59,895 nt of DNA, from NCBI GenBank assembly GCA_002364005.1, contig DEXG01000023.1, positions 30,281 through 90,175 of the forward strand, written 5' to 3'. This document shows, piece by piece, positions 51,713 through 59,583 of the stretch. The notes under the pieces are model-generated. The model did not search any database, was not told where the DNA came from, and saw only the letters and a list, made by a program, of their open reading frames with translations. How positions within the stretch are numbered: the stretch's first letter is position 1; every line of letters starts with the position of its first letter. Source of the DNA: Phycisphaerales bacterium UBA3190. GTDB lineage: Bacteria; Planctomycetota; Phycisphaerae; Phycisphaerales; UBA1924. The translations under genes were made by a program, and so were the position numbers.

Positions 51713-52378
51713 ATGATCAAGTTCAACTGCGATAAGTGCGACATGGAGATCGAGCTCGAGGATAACCTCGCAGGCACCAAATACGAGTGCTTGAACTGCG
51801 GCGACATCAACCGAGTCCCCAGCCCCACGGGTTCGGACCCAATCCCATTCGAGCATGACGAAGCCGTCGATTCAAAGCACATCGACAAAGCCGCCAAAGC
51901 GGGCTTCCCCCCAGACCAAGGGCCTGAGGTCCGAGTCCTCAAGGTCCGGCGCTGCTGGTTCCGATCGCGGGTGATCCGATTCTCGCTGACGGTGCTCATC
52001 GGGCTTCTCAGTCTGATCGGGCTCATCTGGGTGCCCGTGACCGATCAGTCGATCTGGTGGGTCGCCCTGTTCGCCCCCCTGCTGCTGATGTCGATCGGGC
52101 TGCTGACTTGGTGGTGGATCGACCGCCTGAGCGCCTCGCTGGAGATCACCACCAAACGCACGGTCATGCTCAAGGGATTCTTCTCGAAATCTTCGTCTGA
52201 GGTCGTCCATGACAATATTCGCAACATTCAGATCGACCAGACCTTCACGCAACGGCTCATGAAGGTCGGTCGGATCGGGATTTCATCGTCCGGGCAGGAC
52301 GGCATCGAGCTCCAGGTGAACCACCTCAAGGATCCAGAATATCTGCGTCAGGTCATCGATCTGTACCGCCCGCTCTAA
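51713..52378 (+). CDS. Zinc-ribbon and bacterial PH-domain membrane protein
   Basis: 221 residues. An N-terminal zinc ribbon (FNCDKCDMEIELEDN, then YECLNCGDINRVPSP) is joined by a linker to two membrane helices (IRFSLTVLIGLLSLIGLIWV and WWVALFAPLLLMSIGLLTWWW). A bacterial PH-like (bPH2/YdbT-type) domain follows: LEITTKRTVMLKGFFSKSSS, VVHDNIRNIQIDQTF, RIGISSSGQDG. The ribbon should face the cytoplasm. GGGAAGGGA precedes ATG 51713. Similar DUF-type membrane PH proteins are of unknown function. It is followed by a second small zinc-ribbon membrane gene (52490). Confidence 0.8.
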   Translation: MIKFNCDKCDMEIELEDNLAGTKYECLNCGDINRVPSPTGSDPIPFEHDEAVDSKHIDKAAKAGFPPDQGPEVRVLKVRRCWFRSRVIRFSLTVLIGLLSLIGLIWVPVTDQSIWWVALFAPLLLMSIGLLTWWWIDRLSASLEITTKRTVMLKGFFSKSSSEVVHDNIRNIQIDQTFTQRLMKVGRIGISSSGQDGIELQVNHLKDPEYLRQVIDLYRPL

Positions 52379-52489
52379 ACGACACGGGGATTCTGCTCAA
52401 CGCAAACCGGTGCGAGTGGAAGCGGGTATAATTGCACTGCGGAGGATCCGCGACTGTGTGAAGTATGCTGTGCGGCAGGAGGCTGGATC

Positions 52490-52831
52490 GTGTTCTGGAT
52501 GCAAAAACTTCGTCTGCGTGTGTTCGCCCTTATCGCCGGCTTGGCCCTTCTGGCTTTCGGTGCGGTGAGCGTCTTTGCAATCCCCGTCATCCCCGCGGTC
52601 GGCGTGGCCATCACCCTTGCGGTCACCATGGTCAATACCATGACCTCCCGCCTCACCGACATGACTTGTGCCGGTTGCGGCCAGAGCATTTCAAACTTAC
52701 CCGCGGGAACACACGGGATCGCGTGCACGAAATGCGGCGCGATCAACCACCCCTTCAATGCGGGCGAGCCGTTCTACGCGTTTGATCTGAGCGATGACGA
52801 TGCCGAGGACAGCGAAGACGCGATCGCTTAA
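52490..52831 (+). CDS. Small membrane protein with zinc ribbon
   Basis: 113 residues from GTG 52490, favoured over ATG 52499 because AGGAGG lies seven bases upstream of the GTG. Two adjacent membrane helices (FALIAGLALLAFGAVSVFAI and PVIPAVGVAITLAVTMVN) are followed by a zinc ribbon (MTCAGCGQSISN, then IACTKCGAINHPF) and an acidic tail (DLSDDDAEDSEDA). The family is unknown. The ribbon style is close to that of the preceding PH-domain protein, so they may work together. It is convergent with the FG-GAP/dockerin gene. Confidence 0.7.
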   Translation: MFWMQKLRLRVFALIAGLALLAFGAVSVFAIPVIPAVGVAITLAVTMVNTMTSRLTDMTCAGCGQSISNLPAGTHGIACTKCGAINHPFNAGEPFYAFDLSDDDAEDSEDAIA

Positions 52832-52869
52832 CGCGAACCAGCCCTGGTCGCTGCCCGGCAACGCTGAAA

Positions 52870-54384
52870 TCAACAACCCCGCAGATAGCCTCGGATGTAC
52901 TCGGCGATGTCGTAGAAGTTGGCCTCCCCATCCTCGTTGAAGTCCGCGCTCGAATCCGATGCGTTGTAGGCTTCGATGAAGATCGTGACATCAGAGAAGC
53001 TCAGCACCCGGTCTCGGTTGAGGTCATAGGGACAAGCCGAGGACTGGGCGTCCAGTTCGAAGAGTGACCCCGCATTGATGTAGGTGGCAAAGTCGTTGTT
53101 GCTCGCACCGATCATGATCGTATCACCCTGATACTGAGCCTTACTGAGGACATCGCCCGATGTCAGTGACGACAGATCGAGCACCTCGAAGGGGCCCCAG
53201 ACTCCAAACCCGCCGCCGGCGTGACGGGCGTAGAAGTGAACCTTGCTTTCTATTCGAGCTGTCACCACCAACTGATCGCCCTGCATCGACACGCCGGCAC
53301 CGTAGTCACCCTCGTTGTCTGCGGGACCGTACGGGGCGAACTGCTCAGCGATCGACCATGTGTCGGCGACTTGGTCGTATTCAAAGAGCAACACCTGCCC
53401 GCGAGCGACGCCAAAGCACGCATCGTCGTTGCATGAGTACGCGAACTGTGCCGGCGCCCCCGCAACCGCGTTGTTTGTGCTCAGCCCAAGGTCGACGGCA
53501 TGACCCAAGCGTGCGCTGGCAAGACCAAGCTCAGAAGCCCCGTCGATGGTACCGATGTTGCTGATCTCATTCTGCAGATACCACACATCGCCGTCGTGGG
53601 CATAGAAATACACCGCGCCTGCACGGCTCTCGGGCAGACAAGCGGGCGGGGTGCATCCTGCTGGGTAGTAATCCGAGTTGGGCGCACCGACCATCAGTTG
53701 ATATGTCCCATTGGCAAACCGATCCACGCTCAAACTCCACCCAAACGCATGCGGGATGATGCGCTCGTTTGGCGGCGGTGTAATTTCGTCATGCAGTACC
53801 CAGCCGTCTGCTTGGTCGTACTGATATACGAGCACCCGTCCTGTTGAGTCGTGCCCATACTCACCGATGAAGAGCAAGTCATCAATCAGCTGCGTGGCAA
53901 AGCCCATCCGGGCCATCGCCTGTTCTTCGGGCGAACGGAGCACATCGGTGAGCCCCCAGTTTTCCTGGCCCCCAGCGTGGATCTCGTAGAGGCTGACTCG
54001 TCCAACCATGCGACCGGCCACCCCCTCCGCGTTGGGCTGCCCTACCGCGAGCACCCCGTTGTGCATCGAGAGCCCCTTGCCGTATTGGGTGCCAGTCTCA
54101 AGATGTGCCGATTCGAGCATGATTCGTTTCTGGTAGACCCATTCGGAATCGATTTGCTTATAGAGCAGCACCGAGCCCAGGTCCTGATGGGTGTCATCAT
54201 CCCAGAATGAGGCCCCAACCGCGAGCCACTCGCCGTCCATGACAAAGTCAAAGCCGTACTTTGCGTCGTCCTGCGGGACGACATCATCGTGGCGTGCATG
54301 AAAAACCTGGGCCGCACACATCGATGAAAACATCATCAGCAGCATAAGCACGATTGAGCTGGTACACGGTACATGGATGCGCAT
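52870..54384 (-). CDS. Secreted FG-GAP-type beta-propeller protein with GC-type dockerin
   Basis: 504 residues. Signal peptide (SSIVLMLLMMFSSMCAA), then about seven propeller blades with the recurring pattern 'D-hydrophobic-hydrophobic-V/A-G-A ... G-x-V/A-x-x-Y', e.g. GEWLAVGASFWDDD, GVLAVGQPNAEG, DDLLFIGEYGHDS, QLMVGAPNSDYY, GAVYFYAHDGD and NNAVAGAPAQFAY. The C-terminus has two calcium-binding dockerin-type segments (DLNRDRVLSFSDVTIFIEAY, DFNEDGEANFYDIAEYIRGY) and ends Gly-Cys. Probably exported and surface-anchored by the same route as the deiminase at 40146. AAGGAG lies ten bases before ATG 54384, with a TATGAT box upstream next to the tig terminator. Confidence 0.8.
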   Translation of the reverse strand: MRIHVPCTSSIVLMLLMMFSSMCAAQVFHARHDDVVPQDDAKYGFDFVMDGEWLAVGASFWDDDTHQDLGSVLLYKQIDSEWVYQKRIMLESAHLETGTQYGKGLSMHNGVLAVGQPNAEGVAGRMVGRVSLYEIHAGGQENWGLTDVLRSPEEQAMARMGFATQLIDDLLFIGEYGHDSTGRVLVYQYDQADGWVLHDEITPPPNERIIPHAFGWSLSVDRFANGTYQLMVGAPNSDYYPAGCTPPACLPESRAGAVYFYAHDGDVWYLQNEISNIGTIDGASELGLASARLGHAVDLGLSTNNAVAGAPAQFAYSCNDDACFGVARGQVLLFEYDQVADTWSIAEQFAPYGPADNEGDYGAGVSMQGDQLVVTARIESKVHFYARHAGGGFGVWGPFEVLDLSSLTSGDVLSKAQYQGDTIMIGASNNDFATYINAGSLFELDAQSSACPYDLNRDRVLSFSDVTIFIEAYNASDSSADFNEDGEANFYDIAEYIRGYLRGC

Positions 54385-54412
54385 GGCCTTATCTCCTTAA
54401 TCATATATCATA

Positions 54413-54445
54413 GAAAAACTGCTCCACCGTACCGGCAGAGCAGTT
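54413..54445 (-). terminator. Rho-independent terminator after tig
   Basis: On the minus strand AACTGCTC pairs with GAGCAGTT, with an inner CCG-GTA-CGG stem, followed by TTTC. It lies 29 bases past the trigger-factor stop. Confidence 0.8.
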
Positions 54446-54473
54446 GAGATACAAGTCAAGATTCCGGGAACAA

Positions 54474-55829
54474 TCAGTTCGCGTCGTTCATCCGCTCGTT
54501 GAACTCGTCAGCGCTGACCTCTTCGACCTCGGCATCGCTGAGGATCTGGTCGATGGTCTTGTGCTCACGCACCTGCTGGACCAGCGTCTGGGCCTGGCCG
54601 CTCTTCTGCAGTTCCTCGATGAGCTGCTCGGGGCGCTTGCCCTGCTGAGCCGCCATCTGGACGATGCGGGCGTTGATTTCCTGATCCTGGAGCTGCACAT
54701 TGAGCTGCTCGGCGGCCTTGTTGAGAATGAAGAACTGCTTGAGCTCGTTCCTGGCATTCTCGGTCGACGCGCTGCGAAGCTCGGCCATCTGCTGCTCGAT
54801 CTCCGCGGGGTTGACGCCGCGGTACATCATTTCCATGCGGCGACGCTCGAGGTTCCGTGCGGCCTGCTGTGAGGTCAGCCCCTCTGGCAGCTCGAAATCG
54901 GCGCTGTCAGCCAGGTGCTTGACGATCTGCTGACGCATGACCGCCTGCTGCTGGACCTCCGCACGCTGCTGGAGCTGGTTCGTCACCATCTCACGCAGCT
55001 GCTCTTCGTCGTTGAAGCCGTACTTGGCGACGAGGTCGCTGATGACGGCCGGAACGATGCGGTAGATCTTGGTGATCTCGTACTCGACAGTGAGGTCCTT
55101 GCCACGCAGGGCCTCGACCTCGTGGTTCTCGGGGCCGGTGAGCTTGACGCTGACCTTATCGCCCTCCTTGGGGGTCCCAATCTGCTTGGCGAAGTCGGGG
55201 ACGATCACACCCAGGATCATGCCCTCGTCACCCTCTTGGGGGATCTGGACGACGGCACCCTCGATGTTGTAGTGCTCGGTGCCCTCTTTGTCGGTCATGA
55301 CCGCGTTACCGGTGAGGTAGTCGCCAGGGCCCGAGTCTTCACGCTCGTCAAGCGAGCCCTCGTTGATCGAGATCTTCTTGATCTCCTCGTCAACGAGCCC
55401 ATCGGGGAGGGATGAATCGGGCTTGAGGACCTTGATGCCCTTGAGTTCGGGGAGTTCGAACTCGGGCATGACCTCGACCTCGACCTCGAAGGTCACGGGC
55501 TGGCCGGCTTCGACTTCGATCCCCTCGAAGACCTCCATCGGGGGCTGGCCGAGGACCTTGAGGTTGTTCTGCTGAACGGCCTCTTCGTATGCCTGGCCGA
55601 CGAGCCGCGAGCGGGTCTCATCTTTGACATAGCTGCCGTAACGCTTTTCAACGAGGCGACGGGGCGCGTGGCCCTTGCGGAAACCGGGGATGCTGACTTC
55701 CGATGCGACGGAGCCGAACGCCATCTCCATCTGGTCATTGACGGCCTCAGCGGGGATTTCCACGCTGATCCGCTTGCGGCAGGGGCCTACATCTTCGACT
55801 TTGATCGTGTTGCTTACGGTGTCTGACAT
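54474..55829 (-). CDS. tig: Trigger factor
   Basis: Ribosome-associated chaperone and prolyl isomerase that meets nascent chains at the exit tunnel. 451 residues, normal length. The ribosome-docking loop SIPGFRKGHAPRRLVEKRYG (G-F-R-K-G) is intact near residues 45-64. The FKBP-like isomerase domain occupies about 155-250 (EDSGPGDYLTGNAVMTDKEG onward). A helical C-terminal chaperone domain is rich in Gln (LQQRAEVQQQAVMRQQIVKH, LNVQLQDQEINARIVQMAAQ). ATG 55829 is chosen as the point where the conserved N-domain begins; the frame is open 37 codons upstream without support. No clpP or clpX follows, unlike in many bacteria. Confidence 0.95.
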   Translation of the reverse strand: MSDTVSNTIKVEDVGPCRKRISVEIPAEAVNDQMEMAFGSVASEVSIPGFRKGHAPRRLVEKRYGSYVKDETRSRLVGQAYEEAVQQNNLKVLGQPPMEVFEGIEVEAGQPVTFEVEVEVMPEFELPELKGIKVLKPDSSLPDGLVDEEIKKISINEGSLDEREDSGPGDYLTGNAVMTDKEGTEHYNIEGAVVQIPQEGDEGMILGVIVPDFAKQIGTPKEGDKVSVKLTGPENHEVEALRGKDLTVEYEITKIYRIVPAVISDLVAKYGFNDEEQLREMVTNQLQQRAEVQQQAVMRQQIVKHLADSADFELPEGLTSQQAARNLERRRMEMMYRGVNPAEIEQQMAELRSASTENARNELKQFFILNKAAEQLNVQLQDQEINARIVQMAAQQGKRPEQLIEELQKSGQAQTLVQQVREHKTIDQILSDAEVEEVSADEFNERMNDAN

Positions 55830-56033
55830 GATGTTCTTTCTGTTCATGTCACGCACAGGACTGCTGTCGACCCGCCATCGTGCGCCTGAGTCCCGGGTCG
55901 ACCCCGCTGAACGCTTCAGCAGGACGGAAAGTGTAGGCATCGACCGTCCCAGATGGTCTCTTTATAGCAAGAGGAGGATGGGTCGGGCATTGCCGTTTGA
56001 GACCGCTCGCCTATGATTCTGCCCCACTGAGAT

Positions 56034-56117
56034 GCCGGGGTGGCGGAATTGGTAGACGCGGCGGATTCAAAATCCGCTTCTAGAAATAGAGTGGGGGTTC
56101 GAGTCCCCCCCTCGGCA
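56034..56117 (+). tRNA. tRNA-Leu (anticodon CAA)
   Basis: 84 bases. Acceptor arm GCCGGGG pairs with CCTCGGC (one G-T), D arm GGCGGAATTGGTAGACGC, anticodon stem-loop CGGATTCAAAATCCG with anticodon CAA, a long variable arm typical of class II tRNAs (CTTCTAGAAATAGAG), T arm GGGGGTTCGAGTCCCCC and discriminator A. The 3' CCA is not encoded. It lies between the divergent tig gene and the DUF3467 gene. Confidence 0.95.
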
Positions 56118-56173
56118 TTCACCTGAATCAACGAATGATCGCCATATCGCGATCGAAAACGAGGTAGAGAACC

Positions 56174-56512
56174 ATGGCCGACGACCAGCAACCACAGCAG
56201 CAGCAGGTGCAGCTCCGCATCGACGAAACGAAGATGTCCAGCACCTACGCCAACACCATCCGCACCAGCAACACCCAGGACGAGCTGATCATGGACTTCG
56301 GGATGAACATCCCCATGCAGCTGCCCGGCCAGGGCCCCGTGGTCGTCTTCAATGTCGGTTCACGCGTTATCATGAACTGGGCCGGCGCCAAGCGTCTCGC
56401 CCTGTCACTGGGATCGGCGATCAGACAGTACGAAGAACGCTTCGGCGAGATCGACATCAACCCTGCTGGCGGCCAGCAGCCACCGGCTCAGGGCGGCAAC
56501 CCCATCGCCTGA
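56174..56512 (+). CDS. DUF3467-family protein
   Basis: 112 residues. After a Gln-rich start the protein reads LRIDETKMSSTYANTIRTS, then DELIMDFGMN and SRVIMNWAGAKRLALSLGSA, which matches the short DUF3467 family widely present in bacteria, with unknown function. The C-terminus is Gly/Gln/Pro-rich. Predicted cytoplasmic, small beta-alpha fold. ATG 56174 is preceded by GAGG. It lies 56 bases downstream of tRNA-Leu and may share its transcript. Confidence 0.88.
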   Translation: MADDQQPQQQQVQLRIDETKMSSTYANTIRTSNTQDELIMDFGMNIPMQLPGQGPVVVFNVGSRVIMNWAGAKRLALSLGSAIRQYEERFGEIDINPAGGQQPPAQGGNPIA

Positions 56513-56570
56513 GCCCCGGCTCACACGGTAACGGCATCGAATCGGTTCCGGCTCCGTCATATAGACTTCT

Positions 56571-56600
56571 ACGCACGGGCCCGATTTCGGGCCCGTGTGT
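56571..56600. terminator. Strong GC-rich hairpin after the DUF3467 gene
   Basis: ACGCACGGGCCCGA and TCGGGCCCGTGTGT pair over 14 positions with one wobble-type mismatch around TT. It is followed by CGTTCC, not a T-run, so it may be a weak terminator or RNA-stabilising hairpin. It lies 58 bases past the DUF3467 stop. Confidence 0.5.
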
Positions 56601-56748
56601 CGTTCCGGCAACCTTTGAGTCACAGAAACTGAATAACCGATGACAGATTCGTGCAATAGAGGCATCTGGTTCTTCGTCAATACTTAAAGGCATGTCGAAA
56701 TCGATGCGGGCACTCCCCCTCGCCCAAAACAGTTAAGGAAGGACTCCG

Positions 56749-57759
56749 ATGAGTACAGACGCGCTGCATGTCACCCTGAGCGACGACACGGTCGCTCAAG
56801 ACGCGGGCCCCATTCGCGAACTGATCGATGCCGTCGGTTCGGTCGTCGTCGGCCAAGAGCAGATGGTCCGATCTCTGGTCATCGGGATGCTCACGGGCGG
56901 CCATGTGCTGCTCGAAGGTGTACCCGGGCTCGCCAAGACCCTGACGGTGACGACCCTCGCTCAGGGCTGCCACGCCGAGTTCTCTCGCATCCAGTTCACC
57001 CCCGACCTGCTGCCGGCCGATGTGATCGGGACGCTGATCTACAACCCCAAGGACGGCTCGTTCACCCCCAGGAAGGGCCCGATCTTTGCCAACATCGTTC
57101 TGGCCGACGAGATCAACCGTGCCCCGGCCAAGGTCCAGTCCGCCCTGCTCGAGGCCATGCAGGAGAAGCGTGCCACGATCGGCGACACGACCTACAGCGT
57201 CGGCGACCCGTTCCTGGTCTTGGCAACCCAAAACCCCATCGAGCAGGAGGGCACCTATCCCCTCCCCGAGGCCCAGGTTGACCGGTTCATGCTCAAGCTC
57301 CATGTGGGCTACCCGACCAAGGACGAAGAGCGGGTCATCGTCGATCGCATGATGTCCACGGCCGAACACCCCGGCATCAAGCCCGTGGTGAACCTCGAAC
57401 AGATTGCCAGCGCCCGCGATACGGTCAACCGCGTCTTCGTCGACGAGAAGATCAAGGACTACATCGTCTCGCTGGTCCACGCGACCCGCGACCCCGCGTC
57501 CGTTCGGGCCAACTGGAGTCTGGACCTGCCCAAGCTCGTCGAGTTCGGTGCTTCGCCGCGTGCATCGCTGGCCCTGGCACGCGCCGCGCGAGCCAACGCG
57601 TTCCTCGACGGACGGGCATTTGTCACCCCATCGGACATCAAGACCATCGGCATGGATGTGCTCCGCCACCGCGTGCTGGTGAGTTACGAAGCCGAGGCCG
57701 AGGGCATCAGCAGCGAAGACATCGTGAGTGAACTCTTCGCCCGGATCCCGACCCCGTGA
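56749..57759 (+). CDS. MoxR-family AAA+ ATPase
   Basis: 336 residues. Walker A LEGVPGLAKTLTV, Walker B VLADEINRAPAKVQSALLEAM, sensor 1 FLVLATQNPIEQEGTYPLPE and the sensor 2 region ASPRASLALARAARANAFLD are the classic MoxR set. MoxR ATPases act as chaperones for metal or partner insertion into VWA-domain proteins. Here it heads the run MoxR, DUF58, BatD-like, BatA-like, the Bat arrangement. AAGGAAGGA precedes ATG 56749, giving the operon a strong first ribosome site. The DUF58 gene starts 28 bases after the stop. Confidence 0.95.
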   Translation: MSTDALHVTLSDDTVAQDAGPIRELIDAVGSVVVGQEQMVRSLVIGMLTGGHVLLEGVPGLAKTLTVTTLAQGCHAEFSRIQFTPDLLPADVIGTLIYNPKDGSFTPRKGPIFANIVLADEINRAPAKVQSALLEAMQEKRATIGDTTYSVGDPFLVLATQNPIEQEGTYPLPEAQVDRFMLKLHVGYPTKDEERVIVDRMMSTAEHPGIKPVVNLEQIASARDTVNRVFVDEKIKDYIVSLVHATRDPASVRANWSLDLPKLVEFGASPRASLALARAARANAFLDGRAFVTPSDIKTIGMDVLRHRVLVSYEAEAEGISSEDIVSELFARIPTP

Positions 57760-57787
57760 GCCCAACCGACCCGGAGGTACGCAACCC

Positions 57788-58699
57788 GTGCTGACCGAAG
57801 AACTCATGCGGGAAGTCAAGCGCCTGGAGATCCGGGCGCGTCGTCGCGTCGATGATCTCTTCGGCGGGCAATATCACTCGGCCTTCAAGGGGCAGGGGAT
57901 CGAGTTCGCCGAGGTGCGTGAGTACCAGCCGGGCGACGAGGTTCGGACAATCGACTGGAATGTCACCGCCCGCACCGGCCACCCGCACATCAAACGCTTC
58001 ACCGAGGAACGACAGCTCACGGTCATCCTCTGCGTCGACTGCTCGATCTCGACCGGGTTCGGCACGGTACGCCGTTCAAAGCACCAGCTCGCCTGCGAGG
58101 TCGGGGCGGTGCTCACCCTCGCCGCGGGACGCAACAACGACCGGGTGGGGCTCCAGATCTTCGGCTCAGACCACCTCCAGCAGGAGTCGTTCCACCTCCG
58201 CCCCTCCAAGGGCAAGAAGCACGCACGCCGGATCATGCGTGAGCTGATCGATTCCGAGCCGGGCATGTCGCCCTTCACGCTCAGCGATGCGCTCCACGAA
58301 CTCGGGCGTACACACAAACGCCGGGCGGTCGTCTTCGTGCTCTCCGATTTTCTCTCCGGGCTCAACAACCACGGCGAGCCGGACTGGGCCAAGCCCATGC
58401 GCATGCTCGGGCAGAAGCACGAGCTGGTCACCCTCCAACTCACCGACCCACTCGAGTTCGAACTGCCCAAAGCCGGGCTGATCCGGATGCACGACCCGCT
58501 TAGCGGGCGTCGTTTCACTGTCGACACCGGCTCTCGGCGCGTGCGGGACCGGTACCACCGCCAGGCGATGCGCGAGCAGGCCATGATCGAGGACAGCTTC
58601 AAGCGTGCTCGCGTTGATCGTGTCGAGCTCTCGACCGCCGGCAGCTTCATCGAACCACTGATCCGCTACTTCCAGCAACGGGAGATGCGTCGACGATGA
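57788..58699 (+). CDS. DUF58 domain protein of the Bat operon
   Basis: 303 residues. Opens LTEELMREVKRLEIRARRRV and carries the DUF58 signature GIEFAEVREYQPGDEVRTID followed by WNVTARTGHPHIKRF. A degenerate VWA-like domain follows (LTVILCVDCSISTGFGTVRR, AVVFVLSDFLSG). GTG 57788 is taken as start because GGAGG lies ten bases upstream; ATG 57806 is a less likely alternative. Such proteins are usually encoded with MoxR and VWA partners and are thought to act with them at the membrane. Its stop overlaps the ATG of the next gene (ATGA), showing tight coupling. Confidence 0.92.
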   Translation: MLTEELMREVKRLEIRARRRVDDLFGGQYHSAFKGQGIEFAEVREYQPGDEVRTIDWNVTARTGHPHIKRFTEERQLTVILCVDCSISTGFGTVRRSKHQLACEVGAVLTLAAGRNNDRVGLQIFGSDHLQQESFHLRPSKGKKHARRIMRELIDSEPGMSPFTLSDALHELGRTHKRRAVVFVLSDFLSGLNNHGEPDWAKPMRMLGQKHELVTLQLTDPLEFELPKAGLIRMHDPLSGRRFTVDTGSRRVRDRYHRQAMREQAMIEDSFKRARVDRVELSTAGSFIEPLIRYFQQREMRRR

Positions 58700-59583
58700 G
58701 TCTTGTTCGTTCCCTCCTGCCGTTCTTGCTGCTGCTCGCATGGATGCCCATGACCGGGTGCTCGAATGATCACACCTCATCCGATGGTGCCCCGATGACA
58801 CACCATACTGAGGATGCCCAGAGCGGTGCACGCCTCTCTCTCCAGCTCGCCTCGGATTCCATCGGGATCGCCGATCGGATGTGGGTCACGGCACGATGGT
58901 CGTGGCCTGATTCAGTCAGCGTCTCAATCGCCCCGCCCGATTGGGATGAGGGCGACTGGACACCCATCGAGACCATCGACGAACCGGTCGCACGCGATGG
59001 TGATCACTACGAAGCTTCTCGGCGTTGGCTCGTCGAGCCATTCCTCCCGGGTGAATACAGCGTCCCATCGCCCGTCATGCTGATCGAAGCGGCCGATGCC
59101 ACGCGTGAGCTCGCTGTTGACCCATTCGTGGTTCAGGTCCAAGGGGTGCTCCCCGATCAGGACACCGGCCAGCTCAACCCACTGGCCACCCCAGCACTCC
59201 CAGAATCACCCAATGACACCCGCCCGGTGTACTGGCTCTGGGCCGTGGCCATCACATCCTTGATCGCGTTGGTCGTCTTGGCGATCGCCCGGCGAGGATC
59301 GCACGCAGACCAGGACGAAACCGTCTACGCGCAGCTCAAGCACATCGAAACCAACGAGCAGCTCGACAGCGGGGTTGCATTTGAACTCCTCGATCGGGCC
59401 TTCGCCCAGCTGGATCCACGCCTGCGTCAAACGAGTGAGTTCACTGAGATGATCCGTGCGTGCGATCGGGCCCGATTCGCCCAGGACCACGGCCAACGGG
59501 TATCCCCCACTCGCATCGCACGGCACGCGCTCGAGCTGCTCGGGCACGACTCAACGCCATCAGCCAGAGGGGGTGCGGCATGA
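58696..59583 (+). CDS. BatD-like lipoprotein
   Basis: 295 residues. Lipoprotein signal MSLVRSLLPFLLLLAWMPM with lipobox MTGC (Cys22). A periplasmic beta-rich domain (about 40-165; VTARWSWPDSVSVSIAPPDW, FLPGEYSVPSPVMLIEA) is followed by one membrane helix (YWLWAVAITSLIALVVLAIA) and a cytoplasmic helical tail (about 200-295). This membrane-spanning plan and position match BatD-type proteins, although it is shorter than most. It overlaps both neighbours by ATGA junctions. Conserved within operons of this kind; exact role unknown. Confidence 0.75.
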   Translation: MSLVRSLLPFLLLLAWMPMTGCSNDHTSSDGAPMTHHTEDAQSGARLSLQLASDSIGIADRMWVTARWSWPDSVSVSIAPPDWDEGDWTPIETIDEPVARDGDHYEASRRWLVEPFLPGEYSVPSPVMLIEAADATRELAVDPFVVQVQGVLPDQDTGQLNPLATPALPESPNDTRPVYWLWAVAITSLIALVVLAIARRGSHADQDETVYAQLKHIETNEQLDSGVAFELLDRAFAQLDPRLRQTSEFTEMIRACDRARFAQDHGQRVSPTRIARHALELLGHDSTPSARGGAA

